Shown here: piece by piece, positions 1-11,608 of the stretch | How the letters are laid out: each line of letters opens with the position of its first letter | How positions within the stretch are numbered: position 1 is the stretch's first letter | Assembly: GCA_040285825.1 (NCBI GenBank) | Contig: JAUPSS010000014.1 | Span: 190,337 to 254,336 of the forward strand | Length of the DNA stretch: 64,000 bases | Direction: 5' to 3' | Source: Eukaryota sp. TZLM1-RC | Lineage: Eukaryota; Metamonada: BaSk clade | Position numbers and translations under genes: made by a program | The notes under the pieces: model-generated | Told to the model about the DNA's origin: nothing | Database searches by the model: none | The model's input: the letters and a program-made list of their open reading frames with translations, nothing else

Positions 1-190
1 TGCTCTTGGATGGTATTTTAAAATTTGCAATCAGTTTGTCAATTGTGTAATACAAAATATTACTTATGCCTTGTTTTAATAAAACTTTTGTTTTTAAAAT
101 GTTGGTGATAGAATTCCAACAATGGCGCAGAACGAAGATTTTGTAAAGATTTTGTTTTTGTTCTTGGGCTAAGGGAACTTTCCTCCTCAC
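1..190 (-). pseudogene. Fanzor/TnpB-like protein, N-terminal fragment
   Basis: Read on the minus strand this stretch encodes pieces such as APLLEFYHQHF and ILYYTIDKLI, which match the fragment at the right end of the window (63563-64000) in both sequence and order. That second copy belongs to a Fanzor-like gene, so I place this one in the same family. The two pieces lie in different frames and a stop follows the first, so the copy is broken. It runs off the window edge. The LINE fragment at about 225 lies directly upstream of it. Confidence 0.5.
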
Positions 191-224
191 TTTGAGATGT
201 CACCACAAGAAAAGCGTCACGAAA

Positions 225-760
225 TAATTGCTTTTCAATTTTGGTAACCTTTGAGTCTGATGGTGTAATCAAAGTTGTTGAAGTTGTCACTGTTGATGTT
301 TGTAAGGATTCAGCAATTGATTTTGCCGATAAAGATGAAACTCCGCTCTGCTTTGCTGAAAAGAGCCAAATCAAAAAGTGCAATGAACCCTTATCTCAGC
401 TAGGATGTGTTGAGCATGTCAAGTATCAGCTGGTTCCATTTATTTGCTGTTTCTCTTTTTGGTGACATTGGAATTTCTGGCATTAAATTTCTCAAAGGTT
501 TCAGAAGTTTATTAAAAGAAAGAACGGTAAAAGAATGGAACTTTAATTTCTGGCACAACAGAATTGTTTTCAGTATACTTAAAGCAATTCCCGAAATGAT
601 AACCAAAGCACTGTTACAATTAGGTATAGAATACGAGAATCGCGCATTGAAAAGTTTTGATGATGATGATGCTTGTATTGAGGAAATTGAGTTCTAGTGA
701 TGCTGTTAGGCAAATGAACACACGAAAGAAAGTGAGTAATCAAAGTTTATTAATAAAACT
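225..760 (+). mobile_element. LINE 3' fragment (REL-endonuclease C-terminus)
   Basis: The plus strand encodes the C-terminal part of a restriction-like-endonuclease LINE. It resembles the tails at 39170-39720 and 62100-62400: a DVVTVDV-like endonuclease strand, an EPLSQL segment, SLFG, then an FW..RIVF motif and an acidic terminal EIEF. The frame changes near position 440, so the copy is dead. The 5' part is missing, as is usual for LINEs truncated during target-primed reverse transcription. An AT-rich 3' UTR follows to about 760. Confidence 0.7.
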
Positions 761-808
761 GATTCATAGACGAGTATCACGTCATCAGTCGAAATACAAC
801 GAAACCTA

Positions 809-1528
809 CTAAATCAATTTAAGTTCAACATCAACACTAGTATTTTTGTTTAATGTTTTGTTAGCGTTGAAAACAGAAAAGTGCGTAAGTAAAACAACTT
901 TTGGTAAAATATTATTAGAGTGTAAGTCAAGAAGATGCAAATAATAACCACAAATGAATTCTAAACCAACAATAGAAATTTCCTGACACCTAATTACTGC
1001 CTCATCGATCACTTCAATCATTTTCGGATCTCTGATGACATTTTTTAGACTGTCCCTTTAACCATCATAAAATTTATGTTTAACAGTTTCCATAAATTGG
1101 TCATTGTTGAAGAAAATAAATAATTTCATGGTTAAATCTGTATCCCCCAGACAATAAACTGCTACTGCAGTTCTTCTTTGGGATAAGAAAAATCTGAGAA
1201 GGAATCATCTCCTTGAACCTTCCAATACGTTGCAATATACTGAGGCTCAAGGTCAATTTTATTTTCCATTAATAGAATTTTAGAAACTGTGTTTAGTTTG
1301 CGTGGTTCATAATAATTTCTGTAAATACTAAAAGTATTAACAACAAATCGACCAGCAATAAATAGCTTCAAGTGTTTGTGATTCAATTCTATTAAATTTG
1401 TAGTATAGAATTGAATTCATTCACTAGCATCGATTTCATCTTTAAAAAAGTCCTCATTTTCAGAACGTTTCATAAAATGTGGGGTGCTAAATTGGACAAT
1501 ACTGAAACCACATATTATATGAGATTGT
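809..1528 (-). other. unassigned region with weak minus-strand reading frames
   Basis: A minus-strand frame runs from about 1528 to 1162 with one internal TGA (1417-1419). A separate 70-codon frame lies at 809-1021. Neither resembles a family I recognise. They may be exons of an unknown gene or remains of a mobile element. No conserved motif supports either. Confidence 0.2.
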
Positions 1529-1549
1529 AAGTTTCTAGTAATTGTTTAA

Positions 1550-3120
1550 ATGAACTTAGCAACTCATTTTCGGAGGAATGATGATAAATCTTGGTTCTCT
1601 AAGATAAGATCTGAACAACAAATAGCCAAAAATAATAATGACCCTTTATTCGAAAATGCAATTCTAGATGAAAACAGTCAAAATTAAAAAATAATCAGAA
1701 TAAAATTTTAATTTCAATTAGCCTCAGGAAACAGACACTGTTATTAGTACAGGGTTTAGTGTTAATCTGGCCACCCCAACAAGAACGTTTTTAGACAAAC
1801 TGTCCAAAAGTGATTTTTACTGGGTCAAAATGAGAAAGAACCATATAAATCATGTCCAGAGTTGTTCAATTTGTCAAAAAACGGCTCCAGTAAAAAGATC
1901 TAAAACACCTTCCACAGGATCTCTATGGGCAGATCGTCCGTTTGTAAGATTGAAAGTCGATACAATTGGACCCCTGAACACCGACAACGAAGGAAACAAA
2001 TATTCATTAGTATTTGTAGATTCTTTTACTGGATATACAATTTTAGTCCCTCTAAAAGAACTCAATGCTTCAGAAACCGCAGATGCCTTGATTTAGAACG
2101 TTTGGGCCATCTTTGGCATAGCTGTGGTAATTCATAGTGATAATGGACCCGAGTACGCCAATGAGACTTTCAAAATAGTGTGTAATAGATTAGCGATTGA
2201 GATGAGTAACCCAATTCCTTTCTATTCAAAAAGTAATGGACTTGTAGAACGTAAACATAGAGACGTTCTTCAATGCTTAAGAAAACTATTAATAGACTTT
2301 TAAACTTTTAATGATTACGGAAACTGACCTATTTATGTACCTCTATCGCAACTATTAATAAATTCGACTAAAAGCAGAAAAACTGGTTTTACCGCATACG
2401 AACTTATGTTTGGGTCTTCAATTAGTCCAAGAACAGTCCCTGCGAATACATAAGGAAATTTATCCAAATTCGAAACTAATATACATTAATAGATGACATT
2501 AAATTCAAAAATACTCGTGTACAAGAAAAAAGGGAAGAAGCAGAGCATCAACAAACATTTAATACTCCGACTTCAGTAGATAATACTAATTCGCGCTTTT
2601 TTGTATTTAATATTGAAAACTATGTCTTACGTAAAACCAAGCAAAATAATGAACTACATGGATCTTGGAATGAACCATTCTTAGTTATTGACATTCCATC
2701 CAAATCCACTGTATTATCAAAGAATCTTTCCACTGGCACTGAATCTACAATGGCAAAATCTATAACGCTAAAAAACCGAAAGATATTGAATTTCTCAAAA
2801 CAGTCGCAGCAGGCGATGTCAAAGACACGCTATAGAGAAGAGCCTCTCAGAATATAACTCTGACTCAGGTAGTTTCTGTACTGATCAATGATCTGGCAAT
2901 GAAACAACAGAAGAGCCTCTCCATTCGGTTAAAAACTCAGAAGCTTATAAGTTACTTAGTAAGAATAACTAAAAGATTGGTGAGCGTACCAATAGTCAAC
3001 GACAGGGTACTTCCATTGAGTCTGGGTCCTCTAAGCGGTTAGACGCAGCAATAGAATTAGGAAGCGAAGCTAATTCTTAGTATTTGTAGTTATTTATTTA
3101 TTTGATTATAGTTTGTGTTT
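1550..3120 (+). mobile_element. Ty3/gypsy retrotransposon relic (integrase and LTR remains)
   Basis: The plus strand encodes a decayed Ty3/gypsy integrase. A zinc-finger remnant (HINHVQSCSICQ) is followed by the catalytic-core signatures VDTIGPL, HSDNGPEY and SNGLVERKHRD, which carry the D, D and E positions of retroviral-type integrases. Several stops and shifts interrupt it, for example after ETADALI. Downstream (about 2340-3060) is the integrase tail, including ELMFGSSISPR, closely similar to the copies at 21.9 kb and 38 kb. The end (about 3080-3120) weakly resembles the LTR defined at 35095. No reverse transcriptase is present. Confidence 0.75.
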
Positions 3121-3242
3121 CATATTTATATAAGCGGATTTATTTTGAAAAAGGGAAGAAGCAGTGTCGGCGACCAAAGGCTTATATCATATGATTAAAA
3201 AATATATCAGACTTTTCCTCATTGACTTCTCTCTATTACAAT

Positions 3243-3344
3243 CGACTTAGGGCTACAGCTGACGACCTCGTTCATGTCCACAACAAGATTCGTTTGCTTC
3301 GTAAAATGAAAGTAAATCCTTCTGCCCACATAAACACATGGTAA
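3243..3344 (+). pseudogene. possible hAT transposase C-terminal fragment
   Basis: A 33-codon plus-strand stretch ends in a stop and contains ADDLVHVHNKIRLL. This resembles the C-terminal dimerisation segment of hAT transposases, where a similar DLV.VH..LRLL string occurs. The fragment is short and stands alone, so the call is tentative. Confidence 0.3.
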
Positions 3345-4079
3345 ATGGGGAACAAGTGTTACAATATTCAGTATATGTTGTCTTCCAGTTGTTGGTCTGT
3401 TTCTTTCTAGTAGGATTTCAGTCTGAATAAAACCTATTAAGAAATAGTTTATTTCAGCATTGCTGTGAAGTTATCAAATAAGGCGTTAAAAGCGACGCGA
3501 CATGATTTTCAGGTGACATCACGTGTAACACTACTTCATATATTATATGATTGTTTTCATTTGACTTAAAGTGCGATCTCTTATACGCCATTAAGGGTAC
3601 TACTATGAATTACAAACTTAATTTATATAGCATCAAGCTGAACGTTACTACCAGATGTAAATAGACGTCAATGATAAAATCAAAAACAACAATTGGTTAC
3701 CACTACTCTTTCGCCTAACCTTTTACCAATGAGACCCACTGAAGGGATATTTATATATCAACTACTTCGTCCTATTTAAAATCCCTACTTTTTAGTAAAG
3801 TCTAGTTAAAGTGTTTTTAAATCCAAATAATTGCGTATTTATAGATCTTTGAAGAATGTCTTTTTCTAATTGGTCTCAATTGTTGTAAACCCTCAGAACC
3901 CAAGTGTATCGTCCTTTTACAATTTTGAAAAGCATTGTTGAACTTGTTGAGAGCAACAATTTGATTGGATTGCCTTGGATTTGTGTTAATCCGTATTTAC
4001 TGTCGTTGGATAAAGAACAATGAAGCTGTTGCTGTAAATGGGATGTAACTAGTACAGTGAGACTACTTTAAAATGAATC
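3345..4079. other. AT-rich stretch without recognisable gene
   Basis: No reading frame of useful length and no family motif was found on either strand. It lies between transposon relics and is probably decayed mobile-element sequence. Confidence 0.4.
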
Positions 4080-4315
4080 CAATAGAGGTCAGAACTTCCA
4101 AAAAGTGGTTCAAGAAAAAACAATGAAAAGATTTGATATTTTTTTGGTGCTCTCGGGTTCAATTTGCCAATATTAATAGATTACCTCGGTTTTTCAATCG
4201 AATTAGAGAAGTTTTAGCTAGACAACAAGCAGATCAAGGTTTTGTAAAGGAAATCTTGGTTCAATGCTTTTCGTCCCATTAGGTATGAATTAGTTTTTAT
4301 TAAGTGTGCATGTTC
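4080..4315 (+). mobile_element. LINE 3'-end fragment, same family as the intact element at 11.2 kb
   Basis: This matches the last ~170 bases of the coding region and the 3' UTR of the element at 11285-14575, including the KRFDIF, RLPRFFNRIRE and EEILV-like segments. It is 5'-truncated and has substitutions and small shifts. The shared 3' UTR ends in a CAATAAATA-like string. Confidence 0.75.
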
Positions 4316-4951
4316 AATAAATATATTACAGAGGTCATCAGGTTTAAAGGAAATAAAAAACATAGAAAAGGTGAAAACGAAATTGGATAAAGTACATGGA
4401 TAGATATAGACAGCTTGCCTATAATACTTGTTTCGAAAAAATTGAAGACTATCAATAAAATTTGCATTGTTTTGAAGACATACCAAAAATGACATTTTTT
4501 CAATTTTACAGAATTTCATATTTCAATTTGCCATTTTCAATTCATTGTTACTGCTTCTCATTCTAATCGAGAACATCATAGTGGAAAATTGAACAGATCA
4601 GATAGTTGTAGTGATTGTATTTATTCCATAAACATCATCCCAATTAGACAAAAATCGTTGCAAGTTGTTAAAGTCCAATAATGTAAATATTATATAATTT
4701 CAATTTTAAAACTGCAAGTTTCGATTGCTCAATCAATTAACTACAAATTCAATTTTACTGTTCGTGACTACTCAATGAAATTATTAATTGAATGACAAAT
4801 CATTTTCTAGAAATTACTTTATTTCATTCAGTATCCCAATGATGAAGCAAACGGTTATAAAACTGCAACAAATGATAACACAGAAGACTTACTCAACTGT
4901 GTGTGCTTCATTAGTTTGAAGCTATTTACAACAAATTTCCAACAAAACCTG
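4316..4951. other. intergenic, no gene seen
   Basis: AT-rich sequence between the LINE fragment and the 3' end of the histidine kinase gene. The minus-strand frames here show no recognisable domain. Confidence 0.4.
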
Positions 4952-7289
4952 TTAATCAAGTGTTGAATAACGATGGTTTCGAAACTCATTGTCAATGGCT
5001 GTCATGATTTTCGTTAGTTCATCCAAAGACAGAGGCTTGCGAAGAATAAAAGTAGCCCCAGCCTGTAGAGCATCACTCAAAACCTTTGAAGGTTCAGCTG
5101 AAAGAGCAATGATGGGTACTCTACTGCCTCTTTTAGCTTGGTCTTCCCATTCTCTAATTGATGCTATTGCCTCGCGGCCTCCCATTTTTGGCATACGTAA
5201 ATCAGTGATTAAGGCGAATATATCACTATAGTATTTCTTGGCTATTGAGCAAAGTTCAAAACCATTTTCTACCATAATAACCTAAGCTTAAAGAAGAAGT
5301 AAAAAAACAAACGTTACAACCAAGCCTTTTTTGAAGCAACAACTGTAACAATCGCTGACTGATTTCGTTATCCTCAGCACAAATGACAAGTTTATCATGG
5401 AAAACAGTGGGGGTTATTGGTGGTAGACAAACAACGTCTTTTCGACACGCTAATACCTCCTCCAATGTTTCAATCCATTTATGAGGATGAACTGGCCATG
5501 GTAATACTGGATAGTCTTCAGCCTGAAGAGATGCTATTGACATCTTCTTTCTAAACAGGTCAGCCAAGAAGCAAATGGATACATTGTGAAACATTTTCTC
5601 GGGAGATGCAGTGACCATATGTTCCAAGAACGAGATCTCCTTGTCCAAAACACAGATATCAAAAGAGTGTCGTTTCAGAATGTTTGAAAGTTCGGAGAGA
5701 GACGAACAACTACAGTCATGGTGAACTGTCATATGCCACTCTCTCAATTGTGCTGCTACCGAGTCAAATCGGATTTGCTGGTCAGAGATCAAGAGCACCG
5801 ATTTCCCTTCCAATGGAGACGTCAAGTGTTCCTTGATGGGTAACTTCAAAGTAAAACAGAAACTAGTGCCTTGATCTTCATTAGATTGAAAACTCAATTC
5901 ACTATTTAAGAGGTCACAAGCAAGCTTTGCAATGGTTAGCCCTAATCCTAGTCCAGGAGTTCTATTCACTGTGTCTGGAATTGAAACAAACGGTTCAAAT
6001 ATATAAGGTCGATATTTGCAGGGAATACCAATGCCAGTGTCCTCCACAATAAACTTTATCTCTGTCGTATAACCATCATTGGAAATACATTGTGCTTGTA
6101 GGGACATGTGTCCACTGTAGGTATTCTGAACAGCGTTGGTTAACAAACACACTAGGATCCTTTCAAGATGATAATGATCAACCTCGAGGACAGACTGACA
6201 AATCATTGAAGTAAATGTAAGGATCTCAACAGGACCAGTTTGAATCATGTTAGAAACAAAGTCCAAAGCTTTGTCAATAACACAGTTAATAAAGAAAGCT
6301 TGAGGTTTTGATGTAACTAAAGACGCTTTTAATTGACTTACTTCCAGTACATTGTGAATGTGCATTGATAGAACATCAACACGACCAAGGATCGTTTGAA
6401 AAAACCCAAAGAGTTCAGGATTCATCTTTTCTGGTTCAATTAGTTCTAGGGAGCTGTAAATTCCAAACAATGGAGTTTTAAGGTGATGGAACACACTAGA
6501 AAGAACATGATCCTTGATTTCTTGGGGTGTTTCGGCATCTTTGGTTGCAGTAAATTGTGGAATCGGAAGAGTCGAGCCAGCAGTTGACTCTGTCGGAATC
6601 CGATCAATGAATAGAATCTTGTAAAAATAATCGTAGTGAAATGAACAAAACACTCTAAAGAATAGACAACCACCCTCAAAGTCTAAGGAAAAGGACGTTG
6701 GAGTACATCCCTCCTCTACGAAGTTCTGATCAAGCTTCTCCGGCGTGCAACACTCTTGTTTCAACATATACAACAATGAGGGAAAGTTTTGGTATTGGGA
6801 GACGTGGGTTACGTGTGACAAGAGGTCTGATATTGTTTGCTGAAAAGGTAGTGATATAAAATCCATATTGCCATAATCACCTATGATGCAACATCCTTCT
6901 GCAATAGAGTCCAGTGCCTCCGAGAGCTGTTGAACCTTTTTTTCCAGAGAATGAATGTTCTTTTGATAGGAGGTCACATCATTTGCTAATAGAACAAATC
7001 TTTTTCCGGACAAAACCTCCGCAATCGTGATCTCTGTGTAGACTAAATCTCTCAGCAGTAGAAACTTTGCCTCTTTGTAATCATCCAAATCTTCGGTGCT
7101 GTGTAATCTGTAAAAAACTTCTCCGAGTTCAACCAGTGTTGTTGCTGACAGAGCTGATGGGAAGAGCTGCTTGAGATTTCTTGCTTCTGGTTTACCAACT
7201 CCCAATGTAGAAAGTAATGTCGTGGATACACTTTCTACTTCAAGCTGGCTATTACACACAAGATAAGGGAAGCAATCTGGATAAGACAT
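4952..7289 (-). CDS. hybrid sensor histidine kinase with C-terminal receiver
   Basis: Two exons, 7289-5313 and 5281-4952, separated by a 31-nt intron (5312-5282, GTTTGT..TTAG). Splicing gives 768 residues and restores the receiver across the join (GCNV|IMVENG). Order: PAS-like N-terminus (~1-120), short coiled coil and second sensor segment, HisKA with the phospho-acceptor histidine in FHHLKTPL (~270), HATPase with EDTGIGI (~420) and GLGLGL (~447), a degenerate receiver-like segment (~493-610), and an intact receiver with the acidic pair in CAEDNE, the phospho-Asp in LITDLRMP, the Ser in IALSAE and the Lys in LRKPLS. No membrane segment is seen, so it is probably cytosolic. In such kinases the phosphate moves from His to the receiver Asp, then usually to a separate phosphotransfer protein. 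The stimulus is unknown. Confidence 0.9.
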
Positions 7290-7985
7290 TTGCGATAAAT
7301 TGAAGAAGAAATCTTGATGGTAAGCTGCTCAACTGTAGATGTTGCTTAAATTGTTCATCAAGCAAATCTTGAACAATATCATCATTGACAACTATGTGAG
7401 GGTCTACTTCAGACACCACAATGGAGATACAGTGAATCCATCCTTGGATAACTATATTGCAAAGTACTTTGTGTTAACAAGTGATTCCGATGCGATTACA
7501 GATATTGAGGTTTTGTTATTTACAAGTACGATTCGAACTTGAACAATATTGTTGTTGGAAGTATTGGCAACAGACTCAGCATACCTTAGGATGATGTTAT
7601 ACGTATGTAGATTTTTGTTAGCTATATACAGGCATCTCAACTCACATGACCTTCTTCCACACCCTTCAACATCTTTTACAATTCAAATCAGAGTAACTTC
7701 AACTAGCACTTGTTGCGACCAGAATCTCAAACAATTTAGCCATATTGACAACATAGGTCAAGATGAAAACTGCTTGCAAAAACTGTCCTAAAATTTATGA
7801 GTTTTTTGCATGTTATCTTCAAAATTTAATGTGTTTAATTTATGTTCCTCCTCCTGAATTGAGTGCTTCCCGTTTAGGTATTTTAGTCAAACCTGGAAAA
7901 ATAACAAACCAGATGGTGTTACTTTTATTGCTATTGGAGTGTGTTTAACCAGATTGCTTTCTTTTCTTATTTTTAACATAATTTT
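7290..7985. other. intergenic, one small doubtful ORF
   Basis: A 67-codon plus-strand frame starts with ATG at 7339 and ends at 7542. It has no recognisable motif. Further plus-strand frames to 7948 are also unassigned. This may be the decayed 5' side of the LINE that becomes recognisable from about 7985. Confidence 0.3.
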
Positions 7986-10900
7986 TACTGAAGCCAACAC
8001 TTTTTTGAAGCCTTTCCAATTTAGTATTAAAACCATTGAAGCTGCTTCTGTTGCTTCAATAACCTCAGTTGTTTTTTTTCAATAAACAGAAACATCAATA
8101 CATCTGTAATTTAGATTTTAAAAATGCTTTCAATTCGGTAAAGGGTAGTTGTAACTATGATGTGCTTCTTCAGGAATTTCCTGAAATTTCAGTTTATCAC
8201 TATTTATTTTATGGTAAAAATTCGGATTTAGTTTTTGACTCCTATACCCTTAATTTTGCTCTGGTGTCAAAAAGGGCGACCCTGTTGGCCCTTTGCTTTT
8301 TTGTTTGGCTATTCATAACATTATTGAATGGCCCAAACAAAATTACCTGAATTGTGTATTGTTGCTTATAACGATATTGCTAATATCGATTTTTTCGAAA
8401 GCATTTGTAGAGTTTCTGAAGGCATATTCAGCAAATACAAAGAAATTGGATTATCTTTGAAACCATATAAACGTTTTTTGATTGGTAGAGAAAAACAATC
8501 TCTGATTCACAGATTGAATTTAATAGTTCTGTCCAACATGCATTGAAGTTTCCTGGGTGTGGGCTTGGTAGTTTGGGTGAAATTTATTACTCAGCTAAAC
8601 AACTTGTTTAGCTGAGAACTAATAAATTATTATTAACACATCAAACATTTTGTTTCAAAAAAATGTTTTTCTGGAAATTTTATTCATATTTTGACGTCAA
8701 CTCCCCCTTCGTATCTCTCAATTTCTGCAGATCTTTTAACAAATTTTGGGTCAAATTCTTTTTTTCTTTATGAGAAGTTAATGAATCTTTAATTCGAAAT
8801 CAGTTATTTTGTCCTGCTGATTTGAATGGAATTGGCTTCACCAAATCTTCTATTTTGTGTAAAGCAACATATTTAGGAAGCGGTGAAATTTTTGTTTTTA
8901 AGGTTTTTCAAAAGTTTCCTCGTGATATTCATCTGATCAATAGTGAATCTAATTTTTACTTAAATAAGCTTCAATTTGAATTAGATAATTTTCCCAGTGA
9001 AATCTGGTTACAGTGTCTTTCTCAAAATGTTCAAGTACTTGCAAACCTATCACTCCCAAATTTACGTTTTTGCCCGAAAAAGCTTCAGCGCCAGCTGGTA
9101 AAATTGAACGAAACCTTGAATTATCGAGGAAAACTTGGTTTGGCCAATTTCGCTTAGCTTTCTTTATGAGAAGTTAATGAATCTTTAATTCGAAATCAGT
9201 TATTTTGTCCTGCTGATTTGAATGGAATTGGCTTCACCAAATCTTCTATTTTGTGTAAAGCAACATATTTAGGAAGCGGTGAAATTTTTGTTTTTAAGGT
9301 TTTTCAAAAGTTTCCTCGTGATATTCATCTGATCAATAGTGAATCTAATTTTTACTTAAATAAGCTTCAATTTGAATTAGATAATTTTCCCAGTGAAATC
9401 TGGTTACAGTGTTTTTCTCAAAATGTTCAAGTACTTGCAAACCTATCACTCCCAAATTTACGTTTTTGCCCGAAAAAGCTTCAGCGCCAGCTGGTAAAAT
9501 TGAACGAAACCTTGAATTATCGAGGAAAACTTGGTTTGGCCAATTTCGCTTAGCTTTCTTTATGAGAAGTTAATGAATCTTCAATTCGAAATCAGTTATT
9601 TTATCCTGCTGATTTGAATGGAATTGGCTTCACCAAATCTTCTATTTTGTGTAAAGCAACATATTTAGGAAGCGGTGAAATTTTTGTTTTTAAGGTTTTT
9701 CAAAAGTTTCCTCGTGATATTCATCTGATCAATAGTGAATCTAATTTTTACTTAAATAAACTTCAATTTGAATTAGATAATTTTCCCAGTGAAATCTGGA
9801 TACAGTGTTTTTCTCAAAATGTTCAAGTACTTGCAAACCTATCACTCCCAAATTTACGTTTTTGCCCGAAAAAGCTTCAGCGCCAGCTGGTAAAATTGAA
9901 CGAAACCTTGAATTATCGAGGAAAACTTGGTTTGGCCAATTTCGCTTAGCTTTCTTTATGAGAAGTTAATGAATCTTCAATTCGAAATCAGTTATTTTAT
10001 CCTGCTGATTTGAATGGAATTGGCTTCACCAAATCTTCTATTTTGTGTAAAGCAACATATTTAGGAAGCGGTGAAATTTTTGTTTTTAAGGTTTTTCAAA
10101 AGTTTCCTCGTGATATTCATCTGATCAATAGTGAATCTAATTTTTACTTAAATAAACTTCAATTTGAATTAGATAATTTTCCCAGTGAAATCTGGATACA
10201 GTGTTTTTCTCAAAATGTTCAAGTACTTGCAAACCTATCACTCCCAAATTTACGTTTTTGCCCGAAAAAGCTTCAGCGCCAGCTGGTAAAATTGAACGAA
10301 ACCTTGAATTATCGAGGAAAACTTGGTTTGGCCAATTTTGCTTTCGGATATTTTTTAAAAGATATTCATAATAGTTCTGCGGCTGCTTTAGTTACTCAAA
10401 TTTCCTCTATTTATGGACTTCTTTTAAAAAACAATGAATAGCTTTTAAAGGTGCGTTTTCGTTGTTTTTTATGGCCAAACAATTTGTCTAATCATTTTAC
10501 ATGTGAATGTGGTACACCTCTTTTGTTTACTCATCTTTTGAACGGTAAGCACTTCATTACATTTAGAAGCAAAGTGCATAATAATGTCAGGGACCAAATT
10601 TATGTAATGTGTAAATCATATCGAGTAGATTCTTTTCAGAGCCTTTGTTTTCAAAATAAATTCTTGATGACCCCAATTTTGATAGAACGCGCTACAATAA
10701 AGCTTTCATGGGTCTAAGAAGAGGTGATTTGGTTTTCCCCGGCTTAAATGGAAGCTTTACCATTTTAGATGCTATGTCCATCGACCCTTGTAATTTTCCA
10801 ACGAATATTTCTTTAATTCTAATGTCAATAATCCTTTTCCTACTGGGGAAAAATAAAAAATGCTAAATCCGTGAAATCTAGAAAATTCTCATACCCAATA

Positions 10901-11220
10901 TAATTTATGTCCCTTTGTAGTTTCATTGCTCAGTTCTTTAGGTAAGGGTGCTTTGGCGTTCCTTGAGGATTTCAATGTAGTTGTAAAGGAAAGGACTGGA
11001 ATAATTTCCAATCGTGTTTACTGGCGAAACAGGACTGTATTTTCTATTTATAAGGGGAAGGTGAAATTAACCTCTGATTCACTTTCTTCTTTCGGTAAAT
11101 TTTCTGAATCTTTAGTACTTAACTGTTGCGATGTAGGAGAGGCAGGTTTTGAGGATGTTAAGCTTTAGTTGTGTATTTGATGATTTTGATTTGGTATCTG
11201 ATAAAGTTTTTTTTTCCTCT
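7985..11220 (+). mobile_element. degenerate REL-type LINE with internal tandem amplification
   Basis: The plus strand carries, in order, a broken reverse transcriptase palm (LDFKNAFNS at ~8115, then a frame-shifted remnant of the GDPLGPLLFCLAIH block at ~8270), the thumb region amplified four times (8763-10346), the pre-endonuclease segment (MRFRCFLWPNNL, CECG..H..L, RSKVHNNVRDQ), the endonuclease core (RRGDLV, SIDPCN) and a C-terminal tail to 11168. Multiple stops and frameshifts show it is dead. It is related to the relics at 44.2 kb, 19.2 kb and 39.1 kb, and more distantly to the intact element that starts directly downstream. Confidence 0.85.
8763..10346 (+). repeat. four tandem copies of a 396-bp LINE segment
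   Basis: The same segment starts at about 8763, 9159, 9555 and 9951, with a constant spacing of 396 bp. The first three copies each end in a short junction (CGCTTAG) that brings in a stop after GLANFA; the fourth runs on into normal LINE sequence (FGYFLKD). Copies differ by only a few bases. Copies 1-2 and 3-4 share variants (for example TTACAG versus ATACAG), which suggests stepwise duplication after the LINE had inserted. Confidence 0.95.
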
Positions 11221-11284
11221 ACATATAACCGTTTAACTTAAAACCTGGCTGAACCGAGATCATTGCTTCTATTCTTTCTTGTTG

Positions 11285-11608
11285 ATGCCTGAATCAGTTT
11301 CTGATTCTAATGGAGTCAAAAGAAAGAACGATAGTCAACAAGATGCTCAAGACGTCCTTTCCACCTCTCCTCCTCAACCTCTTCTCTCTTCATTTTTGGA
11401 CAAAAAAAATTCTGATCAAGAATTTTTAGACAATCACGATGAAAACAAAGTTTGTTCAAAAACAAAGCCACGCTCCTACAGATGCTCAAAGTGTCGACAA
11501 CAGGGACATAATGCTCGAACATGCCCCAATGTTGGAAAAAATAATGTGGCAAATTCTGAAACAAAATGTAAAAAGAAAAATTTATTAGAAGGAAAGAGTC
11601 TAAGGTAG
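11285..11608 (+). CDS. LINE ORF1, zinc-knuckle protein
   Basis: The first ATG in frame is at 11285. The product is 107 residues: polar, Ser/Pro-rich at the N-terminus, with a CCHC zinc knuckle CSKCRQQGHNARTCP at about residues 68-82. Such knuckles bind nucleic acid in retroelement Gag-like proteins. It ends at TAG 11606-11608. The next frame (-1) opens before this stop and continues as ORF2, so the product may be made both alone and as a fusion. Confidence 0.75.
   Translation: MPESVSDSNGVKRKNDSQQDAQDVLSTSPPQPLLSSFLDKKNSDQEFLDNHDENKVCSKTKPRSYRCSKCRQQGHNARTCPNVGKNNVANSETKCKKKNLLEGKSLR
11578..11584 (+). promoter_or_regulatory. candidate -1 ribosomal frameshift site (A AAT TTA)
   Basis: In the ORF1 frame the codons read AAA AAT TTA, giving the heptamer A_AAT_TTA, which fits the X_XXY_YYZ rule for -1 slippage; the same heptamer is used by a retroviral gag-pol. 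Slipping by -1 enters the ORF2 frame at position 11584, which then has no stop until 14481. No strong stem lies at the usual 5-9 base spacing. A perfect 8-bp hairpin (GTTGCAAA / TTTGCAAC) sits about 50 bases downstream. A simple one-base indel is the alternative explanation. Confidence 0.45.

Noticed and set aside
4952-5275. Separate response-regulator gene downstream of the kinase
   Set aside because: Removing a 31-nt GT-AG intron joins it to the kinase and completes the receiver domain, so it is the second exon.
7339-7542. 67-codon plus-strand ORF as a gene
   Set aside because: No motif or homologous copy in the window supports it; left as unassigned sequence.
8822-10441. Four tandem paralogous genes of ~111-143 codons
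   Set aside because: They are copies of a LINE thumb segment with junction stops, inside a degenerate LINE.
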